Shown: in pieces, positions 44,301-54,066 of the stretch
Layout: the number at the start of each line of letters is the position of its first letter
Position numbering within the stretch: the first letter of the stretch is position 1
NCBI GenBank assembly: GCA_964036295.1
Contig: OZ038468.1
Coordinates: 1,177,501-1,241,500, forward strand
Source of the DNA: Plumapathes pennacea
Taxonomy: Eukaryota > Cnidaria > Anthozoa > Antipatharia > Myriopathidae
Direction of reading: 5' to 3'
Length of the DNA stretch: 64,000 bases
Position numbers and translations under genes: made by a program
Notes under the pieces: model-generated
What the model was told of the DNA's origin: nothing
The model's database searches: none
The model's input: the letters and a program-made list of their open reading frames with translations, nothing else

Positions 44301-47300
44301 CTTTGCAATGCTGATGGCTTGGAAAAAGAGGAGAACTGCAACAAATTTGTTGCCGCTGATGAGGGCTCTGCGTGAGATAGGTCGCGAAGATTTGGCAGAA
44401 GATTTAGAGGTAAGTCAAGAGATAAAAAGTTATTTTGTAGAGAGTCATGAAACATCGACACTACCGATGTTCTGCCTTATGCAGTGATTGCAAACCTGCC
44501 TTATGTCATTCTTTCATTCAATTTGCTTCTCTTTCTTTCCACGCCGTCTCTCAATGTTACCGACTTTGTTTTATGCGACTCACAAGGAGGAGCTCAGTCA
44601 TACATTCTTGTTAAGTCCTATGAAATGTTATTTGCTTACCTACTTTAATCTACATTGTGACTCGATAAAATTGTACTTACTCAACATATTGTAATTCAAC
44701 AGGAATTTGGAGAAATTCACGAAGGTAAAAAAAAATTGATTACGTTTTTTGCTGTCTTTTCGATTGATCCATAAGAACACAGTGTAAAAAGGGTGATCGT
44801 ATTTTAATCAGCAATCTGTTGATGGGGGATTATTTATAAATTGACCTTGCTTATTGCAGAGACAGGGTTGGAGCTTATTTTAAATTATGAGATAACAGCA
44901 AGAGGTACTGTGTTCTTGGTCAATATAATACTAAATGAAGTTATATGTGGGAAACGTAAAGTTCAAAAATATATCACCAAGCATCTAATGCGTGTCATTT
45001 AGTCATGTTTATATGCGATAAATTCTGGTGCTCAAAGTCGACAGAATAAAAATGGGGAAAGGGGAGAGGGGGGGGGGGGGGGGTTATTAGAGACGGGGAG
45101 CTTATTTCAAAATTTGATCTTGTAGGCGGGGGGGGGGGGCTTATTCGAGCATTTACAGTATGCAGTTTATTTTACGTGTAGGTCTCTGAACAAAATATTG
45201 CCGTTTATATTTTCGATTTCACTACACTTTTAAATTTTTCGCCAGCAAAAAGAACAAACCGTGACTACTGCAAGTCGTGTCTAACTAACTTACCAGGGAC
45301 AATATTGCAGCTCCAGTCTCAACTTTCTTGAGCAGTCAGATATTCCCAAATACTAATGCAAGTTAATCTCTCTGGACAGCTTTAAGAAATGTTTCTAAAT
45401 CGATCCGGGATAAGTGGCAATTAGTGGGTGAGCTTCTCGATTTGGATGATGAGATACTACGAGAGATTGAGGTTGACCGTGGAAGCTCCGAAGAAAAGGC
45501 CTTTGCAATGCTGATGGCTTGGAAATCAAGAAGACCTGAAATAGATTTGTTGCCGCTGATGAGGGCTCTGCGTGAGATAGGTCGCAAAGATGTGGCCGAC
45601 AATTTAGAGGTAAGTCAAGAGATGAAAAGTTATTTTGTAGAGTCATGAAACATCGACACTATTCGATGTTCTGCCTTATGCAGTGATTGCAAACCTGTCT
45701 TATGTCATTCTTTCATTCAATTTGCTTCTCTTTCTTTGCACGCCGTCTCTCAATGTTACCGACTTTGTTTTATGCAGCTCACAAGGAGGAGCTCAGTCAT
45801 ACATTCTTGTTAAGTCTTCTGAAATGTTATTTGCTTACCTACTTTAATCTACATTGTGACTCGATAAAATTGTACTTACTCAACATATTGTAATTCAACA
45901 GGAACATACAGAAACTCAAGAAGGTAAAAAAAATAATTGATTACGTTTTTTGCTGTCTTTTCGATCGATCCATAAGAACACAGTGTAAAAAGTGTGATCG
46001 GTATTTTAATCAGCAATCTGTTGATGGGGGATTATTTATAAATTGACAGGGTTGGAGCTTACTTTAAATTATGAGATAACAACAAGAGGTACTGTGTTCT
46101 TGGTCAATATAATACTTTATTACACGACTTCACATTTTCGAGTGCAAATACGGGCCAAAACGAGTGCAAAGATGGGCGCGTATTGCACTCGTCAGGAACC
46201 AGACCAACTGGTTTATTAGCTTACGTGATCAGTTTTCGCAAGCAAAGTTTACGAACGCGTCATTTTTTGTTCCATTTTGCGCGCGGCAAGAATGTTTGCC
46301 CTGCTTCGTTTGTCGTGTAATAAACAATTTATTACACGAAAAGTCGTGCAATACGGTTGTATTTTTACTCGTCAGTTTTATTTTTTCTCGCCTGAAGCAG
46401 GCTCGAAAAAATAAAACCGACTCGTAAAAATACTCCGCCGTATTGCACTCCTTCCCGTGTAATAACCTCTTTATATGAAGTTAGATGTGGGAAACGTAAA
46501 GTTCAAAAATATATCACCAAGCATCTAATGCGTGTCATTTAGTCATGTTTATATCCGATAAATTCTGGTGCTCAAAGTCGACAGAATAAAAATGAGGAGG
46601 GGGGGGGGGGGGGGGGGGGGGCTTATTAGAGACGGGGAGCTTATTTGAAAACTTGACCTTTGTAGGCGGGGGGCTTATTCAAGCATAATTTACGGTATGC
46701 AGTTAATTTTACCTGTAGGTCTCTGAACAAAATATTGCCGTTTATATTTTTGATTTCTATACACTTTTAAATTTTTCGCCAGCAAAAACAACAAACCGTG
46801 ACTACTGCAAGTCGTGTCTAACTAACTTACCAGGGACAATATTGCAGCTCCAGTTTCAAATTTCTTGAGCAGTCAGATATTCTCAAGTTACCAATATTCT
46901 ATTTTCCCACTCGAATTAGAGCTCAGGCGGTGAGCAGAAACATAAGATTATCGTTTTGTTTGGAGGGACGAATTTTCGGCGGCTTTGCTGCCTCTTGCAC
47001 TTGTTACCTGGTCAGGTTTCTTCTACAAAAGCGATGAATTTGCGTTTAGGCTAGAACAGAAAGGCGTTGTAATTTCCTTCATATATCACAGTTTTTTTCC
47101 TCTGGCCATAACTTGAAGTACACGCACAATTATGTAGTTATTCCAAACCGTACATTATTGTATGTAACCTTCACATACAACACTTAAAAATACTAATGCA
47201 AGTTAATCTCTCTGGACAGCTTTAAGAAAAGTTTCTAAATCGATCCGGGATGAGTGGCAATTAGTGGGTCGGCGTCTCGGTTTGGATGATAAGATACTAC

Positions 47301-50300
47301 GAGAGATTGCAGTTGAAAGTAGTAGCTCCAAAGAAAAGGCCTTTGCAATGCTGATGGCTTGGAAAAAGAGGAGAACTGCAACAGATTTGTTGCCGCTGAT
47401 GAGGGCTCTGCGTGAGATAGGTCGCGAAGATTTGGCCGACAATTTAGAGGTAAGTCAAGAGATGAAAAGTTATTTTGTAGAGTCATGAAACATCGACACT
47501 ATTCGATGTTCTGCCTTATGCAGTGATTGCAAACCTGCCTCACGTCATTCTTTCATTCAATTTGCTTCTCTTTCTTTCCACGCCGTCTCTCAATGTTACC
47601 GACTTTGTTTTATGCGACTCACAAGGAGGAGCTCAGTCATACATTCTTGTTAAGTCTTCTGAAATGTTATTTGCTTACCTACTTTAATCTACATTGTGAC
47701 TCGATAAAATTGTACTTACTCAACATATTGTAATTCAACAGGAATTTGGAGAAACTCGCGAAGGTAAAAAAAAAATTGATTACGTTTTTTGCTGTCTTTT
47801 CGATCGATCCATAAGAACACAGTGTAAAAAGTGTGATCGGTATTTTAATCAGCAATCTGTTGATGGGGGATTATTTATAAATTGACCTTGCTTATTGGAG
47901 AAACAGGGTTGGAGCTTATTTTAAAATATGACATAATAGCAAGAGGTACTGTGTTCTTGGTCAATATAATACTATATGAAGTTAGATATGGGAAACGTAA
48001 AGTTCAAAAATATATCACCAAGCATCTAATGCATGTCATTTAGTCATGTTTATATGCGATAAATTCTGGTGCTCAAAGTCGACAGAATAAAAATGGGGAA
48101 AGGGGAGGGGGGGGGGGGTTATTAGAGGCGGGGAGCTTATTTCAAAATTTGACTTTGTAGGCGGGGGGGGGGGGGCTTATTCGAGCATTTACAGTATGCA
48201 GTTTATTTTACGTGTAGGTCTCTGAACAAAATATTGCCGTTTATATTTTCGATTTCACTACACTTTTAAATTTTTCGCCAGCAAAAAGAACAAACCGTGA
48301 CTACTGCAAGTCGTGTCTAACTAACTTACCAGGGACAATATTGCAGCTCCAGTCTCAACTTTCTTGAGCAGTCAGATATTCCCAAGTTACCAATATTCTA
48401 TTTTCCCTCTCGAATTAGAGCTCAGGCGGTGAGCAGAAACATAGGATTATCGTTTTGTTTGGAGGGACGAATTTTCGGCGGCTTTGCTGCCTCTTGCACT
48501 TGTTACCTGGTCAGGTTTCTTCTACAAAAGCGATGAATTTGCGTTTAGGCTAGAACAGAAGGGCGTTGTAATTTCCTTCATATATCACAGTTTTTTTCCT
48601 CTGGCCATAACTTGAAGTACATGCACAATTATGTAGTTATTCCAAACCGTACATTTATTGTATGTAACCTTCACATACAACACTTAAAAATACTAATGCA
48701 AGTTAATCTCTCTGGACAGCTTTAAGAAATGTTTCTAAATCGATCCAACATGAGTGGCAATTAGTGGGTAAGCTTCTCGATTTGGATAATGAGATACTAC
48801 AAAAGATTGCGGTTAAAAGTAGTAGCTCCAAAGAAAAGGCCTTTGCAATGCTGATGGCTTGGAAAAAGAGGAGAACTGTAGCAGATTTGTTGCCGCTGAT
48901 GAGGGTTCTGCGTAAAATAGGTCGCGAAGATGTGGCCCACAATTTAGAGGTAAGTCAGAGATGAAAAGTTGTAGAGTCATGAAACATCGACACTATTCGA
49001 TGTTCTGCCTTATGCAGTGATTGCAAACCTGTCTTATGTCATTCTTTCATTCAATCTGCTTCTCTTTTATTCCACGCCGTCTCTCAATGTTACCGGCTTT
49101 GTTTTAATCGATTGACGACGAGGAGCTCAGTCATACATTCTTGTTAAGTCTTCTGAAATGTTATTTGCTTACCTACTTTAACCCACATTGTGACTCGATA
49201 AAATTGTACTTACTCAATAGAGCGGTTTTTGGATGACTGTCGAAAGTAATCGTGTGATTGCTTTGGTTTTGCGTTTGCTTCGCTTTGCGATTGGTCCACA
49301 CAAGTTTGGCAGCCTTCTTAACCAATCAGGAACAAAATCAAAACCAAAACCAAACACTTCTCACGCAAGCGATGGCGTGTATTCATTGCTGATTGGAAAG
49401 TAAAACCAAACGCAAGACCAAAGGTGAATTACTTTGGCTTCTGATTGGCTGAACAGTTTTCTCTCAGTCTCTGTGATTGGCCTGTGTGATTACTTTGGTT
49501 TTGGTTTTCGACACTCATCCGAAAACGGCTCTATAATTATTGTAATTCAACAGGAACATCTAGAAACTCGCAAAGGTAAAAAAATAATTGCTTACGTATT
49601 TTGTTGTCTTTTCGATCGATGGATAAGAACACAGTGTAAAAACTGTGATCGGTATTTTATCAGCAATATGTTGACAGTGAATTATTTAAACATTGACCTT
49701 GCTTATTATAGAGAGGAAGTTAATTGTTAAAGATGAGATAACAAGCAAAAGTACTGTGTTTTTGGTCAACAAAATACTTTGTAAAGTTAAATGTGGGAAA
49801 TGTAAAGTTAAAGAATATATCACCAGGTATCTAATATAAATCATTTGTTTCGTTTTTGTACTAACTTTAGTTCTCAAAGTCGACAGAATGAAAATAGGGG
49901 GAAGGGGAGGGGGAGGGGGTATTAGAGACTGGGGGTTTATTTTAAAATTTGACCTTGTAGACGGGGGCTTATTGGAGAGGGATGCTTATTAGAGCATTTA
50001 CGGTATGCAGTTTAGTTTACGCGTAGATCTCTAAACAAGATTCTGCCGTTTAAATTTTCAATTTCAAAAACGGCAAACCGTGACTACTGGAAGCCATATC
50101 TAACTAACTTACCAGGGACAGTAATGCAGCTTCACTTTCGACTTTCTATAGCAGTCAGATATTCCCAAGTTACCAATATTCTATTTCCCCACTCGAATTA
50201 GAGCTCAGGCGGTGAGCAGAAACATAGCCGGATTATCGTTTTGTTTGGAGGGACAAATTTCGGCGGCTTTCCTGCATCTTTCACTGGTTACCTGGTCAAG

Positions 50301-50842
50301 TTTCCACAAAAGCGATCAACTTGCATTTAGGAGGAACCCAGTTGGGGAAGGCAGTTCTAATACGAAAACACCTGGGAGGGAGTTGAAATGCTATGCAATT
50401 TCGTAAGAGTATTTTTATGTTCTTTCAGGATCTGATGTTTAAATACATGCGTTGAATAGGGATTCAGGTATGACTTTTTTAATTTGCGCAAACCAATTTG
50501 GATCTGGCTATCAGTTCGAAAATTTTAACAGAAAAAAGATGCCATCTAATTGTGAGGAGCGCTTGTGCTCATATGGAAAACGCGCGTCAGCCTAAAGTGT
50601 AGACTATAGCGTTTTAACATGCAGTATATTTTATGTGTAGGTCTCTGAACAAAATACTATCTTTTAATTTGCGAGTTCAGTGGCGCCTGAGCTGAATTGT
50701 GCGCACGTGGCTTAGTTTGAGAGCTTCAACTTTCATAATTGTTTCAGGTTTGTTTGCGGAATGTTTGGTTGAGAAAAACGCGTGGCACTTGGTACTAAGT
50801 AGCCTCCTGACAGAAGACCACGAGCGGCTTATGTCAAAGTAA
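37701..50842 (+). CDS. Connexin-like 4-TM / TRADD-N / four death-domain protein (12 coding exons, 744 aa)
   Basis: Exons: 37701-38397, 38733-38783, 39140-39523, then four cassettes (44180-44409+44703-44724; 45380-45609+45902-45923; 47220-47449+47742-47763; 48720-48949+49554-49575) and terminal 50748-50842. They total 2235 bp, all phases agree, and the stop is TAA. Domains: 1-232 four predicted TM helices; 233-249 linker; 250-377 TRADD-N-like domain; 378-713 four death-domain cassettes of 84 aa; 714-744 tail. The membrane part has cysteines at 50, 66, 67 and 72 in loop 1 and 151, 154 and 172 in loop 2, and its YDC...P..K..F helix-4 entry resembles connexins. Innexin-, CALHM- or LRRC8-like folds are alternatives. 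A role in death-domain signalling at a membrane pore or contact is inference. Which cassettes are co-spliced is unknown. Confidence 0.82.
38733..38783 (+). CDS. Exon: 17-aa linker
   Basis: Encodes GLRAPLLGEDEAQPCAP. The acceptor is ttccatag and the donor gtaaat, phase 1 to 1. A decayed copy of this exon with its upstream intron lies at about 52856-52902. Confidence 0.75.
39140..39523 (+). CDS. Exon: TRADD-N-like domain
   Basis: Contains SSLHITVMCTSLEILEDLWQ, YTSGALNDAAQRCLVTDEVL and TTIDEEEYISCKSQF. This pattern (hITV.C.tLe.Le.LW..Y.SG.L...a...L.td.......l....L.t.I.Eee Y..Ck) is what I know from cnidarian TRADD-like N-terminal domains, recalled from the family and not searched. The acceptor is ttctattag and the donor gtaggc, phase 1 to 1. 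Confidence 0.82.
39636..40588. mobile_element. Foldback element inserted into repeat X
   Basis: Repeat X at 31755 reads continuously where this copy is interrupted, so the insertion is about 0.94 kb with a short taat-type target duplication. Its left end is a long hairpin: about 39651-39762 has arms containing caattatcctac and gtaggataattg around a gaatatggattgataa / ttatcaatccatattc inner pair. No coding capacity was seen. Confidence 0.75.
40588..41157 (+). repeat. Repeat X, interrupted copy
   Basis: Co-linear with 31770-32364, from cgcagatacc to a phrase ending cgattctcgctg. Confidence 0.8.
41390..41890 (-). pseudogene. Decayed charged open frame, possible transposon relic
   Basis: On the minus strand a hydrophilic frame reads LNEARLRKRRGYDRARQ-like text and continues as KSRKSVLSKDAKYKAF and GHSRQLNFAKTTAHESG, broken by stops. 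The Arg/Glu-rich style resembles fragments of Helitron-type proteins in invertebrates, but no diagnostic motif is present. Confidence 0.25.
42570..42960. repeat. Degenerate ccatttgatnttatg minisatellite
   Basis: Repeats of tgccatttgatgttatgctg-type text with diverged spacers. Open frames across it are artefacts. Confidence 0.6.
42954..43355. mobile_element. MITE-like element, ~400 bp, long inverted ends
   Basis: The left end gcaccagtcaattgtaaccc pairs with the right end gggttacaattgactggtgc. The arms continue through C-rich/G-rich tracts to ggggaatggtgggg and its complement. It lies in the intron before the death-domain cassettes. Confidence 0.85.
43443..43548 (+). repeat. Dispersed repeat family D, copy 2
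   Basis: Contains gaaagttgataaatagctac, cagtagctgacgtttcgagt and cccttcgtcagagcg. Reverse-orientation relative of 16384-16460. Confidence 0.65.
44180..44409 (+). CDS. Death-domain exon 1
   Basis: Encodes LRNVSELTGDVWQLLGRRLG, LDEEILREIAVDRGSSEEKA, FAMLMAWKKRRTATNLLPLM and RALREIGREDLAEDLE. It shows the W..Lg..Lg....I..I......e.A..mL..W......L...L..iGr.dla..L pattern of the Death domain. The acceptor is ctggacag and the donor gtaagt, phase 1 to 0. Confidence 0.9.
44703..44724 (+). CDS. 22-bp mini-exon 1
   Basis: Encodes EFGEIHE plus one base. The acceptor is attcaacag and the donor gtaaaaaa. It restores phase 1, so the pair with the preceding exon forms a symmetrical cassette. Confidence 0.75.
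45380..45609 (+). CDS. Death-domain exon 2
   Basis: Encodes LRNVSKSIRDKWQLVGELLD, LDDEILREIEVDRGSSEEKA, FAMLMAWKSRRPEIDLLPLM and RALREIGRKDVADNLE. It is the most acidic version in helix 2 (GELLDLDDE). Splice sites are as in exon 1. Confidence 0.9.
45902..45923 (+). CDS. 22-bp mini-exon 2
   Basis: Encodes EHTETQE plus one base. Same acceptor and donor as the other mini-exons. Confidence 0.75.
46116..46472 (-). mobile_element. MITE-like family C, copy 2, inserted in cassette unit 2
   Basis: Reverse orientation of 15765-16120. Units 1, 3 and 4 read straight through the same point (between aatac and tatgaag), so this is a clean insertion after the unit duplicated. Confidence 0.9.
47220..47449 (+). 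CDS. Death-domain exon 3
   Basis: Encodes LRKVSKSIRDEWQLVGRRLG, LDDKILREIAVESSSSKEKA, FAMLMAWKKRRTATDLLPLM and RALREIGREDLADNLE. Phase 1 to 0. Confidence 0.9.
47742..47763 (+). CDS. 22-bp mini-exon 3
   Basis: Encodes EFGETRE plus one base. Same borders as mini-exon 1. Confidence 0.75.
48720..48949 (+). CDS. Death-domain exon 4
   Basis: Encodes LRNVSKSIQHEWQLVGKLLD, LDNEILQKIAVKSSSSKEKA, FAMLMAWKKRRTVADLLPLM and RVLRKIGREDVAHNLE. It is the most basic version. Phase 1 to 0. Confidence 0.88.
49218..49534. mobile_element. MITE-like family E, inserted in cassette unit 4
   Basis: The ends tagagcggtttttggatgac and gaaaacggctctata are inverted copies, and agtaatcgtgtgattgcttt pairs with the right subterminal part. 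Units 1-3 lack it at the same place in the intron before the mini-exon. A TA target duplication is likely. Confidence 0.88.
49554..49575 (+). CDS. 22-bp mini-exon 4
   Basis: Encodes EHLETRK plus one base. The acceptor attcaacag survives only 19 bp after the inserted MITE. Confidence 0.7.
50748..50842 (+). CDS. Terminal exon with stop
   Basis: After acceptor attgtttcag the frame that fits phase 1 reads GLFAECLVEKNAWHLVLSSL, then LTEDHERLMSK and TAA. It is the only segment after the cassettes that both fits the phase and closes the frame. It has no recognised domain; it might pack as a short helix. Confidence 0.6.
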
Positions 50843-51052
50843 AACGGAAGCCGTTTGTGGGTCTGCTGTCAAAAGGCTATAGGTACTAAGCTGTAGGAAA
50901 AGAGAATACAAAGTAACTGCTTCTTGTGCCTTCTGAAATCTCTTGCTTTCCTACTTTAGCCTATACATTATAACTCGATAACATTATACTTGCTAAATCT
51001 ATATTATAATTTGAAGACAGAGAGCTGGAAATTATAAAGTTCAGATATGTGC

Positions 51053-51066
51053 AGGAACTCGCTAAG
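51053..51066 (+). pseudogene. Remnant of a fifth mini-exon
   Basis: caggaactcgctaag followed by ttaaaa matches the mini-exon and its intron flank, but the donor GT is lost. The following text (ttacgtttttttgctgtctt) confirms cassette origin. It lies downstream of the stop codon. Confidence 0.6.
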
Positions 51067-51199
51067 TTAAAAAAAAAAGAATCTTACGTTTTTTTGCTGT
51101 CTTTTTGATTGATTCATAAGAACACACTTTAAAAACTGTGATCGGTATTTTATCGGCAATATGTTGATGTGGTTTCTCAGCAATTTTGATAAATCAGTC

Positions 51200-53135
51200 A
51201 ACTTTTTCTACCTTTTCACCGGAAACACCTTACTTTTAAAGCTGTTCGAGGATGCGTTCACTATATTTTAAACGTTTTCGCCAGCACTGATTACGGCGCT
51301 GAATCATGAAATAGGGAAATTCATTGTAGGACTTTTTTATAATTTACGCACGCCATTTTAGACAACCAATTCGGATCCAGCCAATTTGAAAAGAAGTTTA
51401 ATTGTGCTTCAAAGAACAGCTCGGATTGCTGTGGTGTTTTCATAGTTTCAATGACTATAACCTTCTGCCCTCAGGTCGATCGCACGAGGAACTATAGGGC
51501 ATATTTAATTAGACTGGTGGATCGCACTGAATTCCCTAACCATTATGGGGCAGACTTTTTCGTGAGTAACGGTTACTTCAATATGTATTGAGAGACGTTA
51601 CTGGTGATGTATTTCTGTCAGTGCATCAGCATCTATCACTTTCTAGTTGGCATGTTTTACATGTCGTGTTTGTTACTTTGTGCGCAGAGTTGAGGAATCA
51701 CAGCGGCCGTTGGACGGCAGTGATCAAAATGCAGCACAGGAAGCTGTAACGTTTGCATCCTCGTTTCCAGGCTCTCTTCCCTAGGAACGAGGATAGAACG
51801 TTTGCCCCATAATTATCAGAAAATCAATGGAATCGACCAGTCTAATTAAGTATGCGTGGAGGGAGATTTTGGTGTACAAGCGGGGGTTTGAATCCATTCG
51901 TATCTCGCGGTGAAGTTTTCCTCCAAGTTTTTTTTTTTTTTTTTTTTTTTCTGCGCGCCCAAAGGGGGCAACACATTATTTCTCCCATCTGTCAAGTTTA
52001 TTTCTGCGCTGAATTGAATCACGGATCGCACACGATATATAAACGACAGATACTGCGCGCGCGAGTACAGCGGTCCTTGGCACGCAGTGATCGTCATTTT
52101 AAACACCACAACAATCGAGACACGTTACTGGAACTTGTATTTAGCTGTTCCAGTTGGGAAAGTGTGAGGTCGGTCAAAAACCAAGGCAACTGGAAAAATT
52201 GGCGCGCGATTTAAAAAGTAGGCCAACACACTGAAGCTGTTGTTCTGCCCATTGCTGACAAACACAACACTAAAACGCAGAAACGGCGACTTGTAGACTT
52301 AAATATTACTGTGTAAAGCGTTAATTTAGCGTACATATCTGTTCGCGCCGACAGAAGAGGTTTCTTGTTTTCTTTATTCCGCCATTTTGTTCAAAAATCA
52401 GTTCTCCGTGGAGCCCTCAATTATGTTTACTAACAAGTCTTCGTTTTTTCCTTCATGTAGCACCGTCCTCTGAAAACCTCAAGAATCTGGACTTTTAGCA
52501 AATAACACAGGGAGATAATAGTGGCTACGTCAAACATGTGCTGTAGTAATGTTCTTGTACGTGATTCAATGACTCAAACAGAGTAGCTACCATTGGTAGA
52601 GCGAATAGAAGAATGGGAAAAGGAAAGGAAGCAAAGCTCCAGTGGTGAAACGATTCAGTAGAAAACTGTAATAATGGTTGCCGTTCATACCAAATATGGG
52701 AAGTTATTCTTACGAAATATACTTAACAGCGATTAAACGTGTTAGTTACTAACTATGTCAAATCGTCGGTTATAACAGTGTGTCGATCTGAACTGTCCTT
52801 CCACCTGGCTTGATAGATGTTTATTATTCAGAGTTTATTGCTGTTTCTTTTTACTGAATCGAGAACTCCACTACTGATTGAGCACGGAGTGCAACCGCAA
52901 AGTAAGAAATGGATACAGATTGTGCCTTGAGCCGTATATAAAAAGCTGCTTTCAGTCCGCATTCCTAACCGTATGTCACTATTATTCAAAGTTCGGCGCC
53001 TTTTTCAGGATTAAGGAAAAGAAGATCATTTGGGTTGGATAAGTCATCTGAAGATCATTATGATAAATAACCGTGAACACCACACGTATTTAGTAAAAGA
53101 CGAAACTTTTAATGGCTAAAAACTGCGCCGACTCT
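51200..53135. other. No gene recognised
   Basis: Apart from a poly-T tract near 51930-51950 and the duplicated intron/linker-exon segment at 52610-52925, I see no coding sequence or known repeat. Open frames near 51846-52214 depend on the poly-T tract. Confidence 0.5.
52610..52925 (+). pseudogene. Displaced decayed copy of the linker-exon region
   Basis: Matches about 38450-38790: aaactgtaataatggttgcc, ttagttactaactat and tgatagatgtttattattca recur in the same order. The exon-like part (52856-52902) would read SRTPLLIEHGVQPQ, but the AG acceptor and GT donor are both lost. Confidence 0.75.
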
Positions 53136-53140
53136 TTAAT

Positions 53141-54066
53141 TATTGACAAAAAAAACCCTGTGCTATAGCCTTAGTATTTCGTCAAAATCCGATCATTTTT
53201 CAAACAATCTTCGAATCGCATGAAACTTTCAGGAAATATTCCTGGGACTATGCCGACAGTTGTTATATAGCTTTTGTGAACTTTTAGCCCCCGCGTCGTG
53301 AGAAATTAGAGCAAATTAGAGCAACTCATGCACTAATTAAAAACATTGCACCTTTTGAGCAAAGGAGCCAAATTCAAGCTGCTATATCTCGCCAACGGAT
53401 GAAGATAAATAAAGCAAATGTATTGTAAAAAGTGAGCTTATAGTCTCAGGAAGGTTTCCTAAAAGTTTCAAGAGTTTTCAATTATTGGCCAAAATCGACA
53501 AAACACCCTGTGCTATAGCTTTAGTATTTTCTCAAAATCCGGTCATTTTTCGACCATCTCAGAATCGCATGAAACTATCAAGAAATGTTCCTGGGACTAT
53601 GCGGACCGTTTTGCATAGTTTTTGTAAACTTTAAGCCCGCGCGTCGTGAGATATTAGAGCAAATCATCAACAAATTAAAACATCACAGCTTTAAAAGATT
53701 TAAGCGGTTTTGCTGATATATCTCGCCAACGGATGCAGATAATAAAGGAAATGTATTACAAAAAGTCTTCTCACAGTCTCAGGAAGGTTTCCTAAAACTT
53801 TCAAGAGTTTTTAGATTTTGGCCAAAATCAGCAAAAAAACCCTGTGCTATAGCCTCAGTATTTTCTCGAATCCGGTCATTTTTCGACCATCTCAGAATCG
53901 CAAGAAACTTTCAGGAAATGTTTCTCAGACTGCCGACCGTTTTTACATAGTTTCGGTAAACTTTTACCCACGCGTGGTGAGAAATTAGAGCAAATCATGC
54001 ACTAATTAAAACACCTCACCTTTCGGGCAAAGAAGCCAAATTCAAGCTGCTATATCTCGCAACGGA
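53141..54066 (-). repeat. Satellite, diverged left arm (inverted, ~2.6 units)
   Basis: ccctgtgctatag recurs at about 53154, 53502 and 53838 (periods 348 and 336). The units lie in the opposite orientation to the central array and are much more diverged. Confidence 0.92.

Larger units (their letters stand above)
43600..51200 (+). repeat. Tandem array of ~1.5-kb death-domain cassette units (4 plus remnants)
   Basis: Each unit starts near a cttattagagcatttacagt phrase, passes ccgtgactactgcaag and aggcggtgagcagaaacata, then the 230-bp exon, the 22-bp exon and ttacgttttttgctgtcttt. The second unit lacks the gagcagaaac block and is shorter. A fifth, partial unit starts at about 49975 without a death-domain exon. 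Introns are almost as similar as exons, so the expansion is recent. Confidence 0.9.

Noticed and set aside
44488-44694. A 68-codon frame (start MQTCLMSFFHSICFSFF) conserved in all cassette units
   Set aside because: It lies in the intron between the death-domain exon and the mini-exon. It is similar only because the units are recent duplicates, and it is not bounded by signals of its own.
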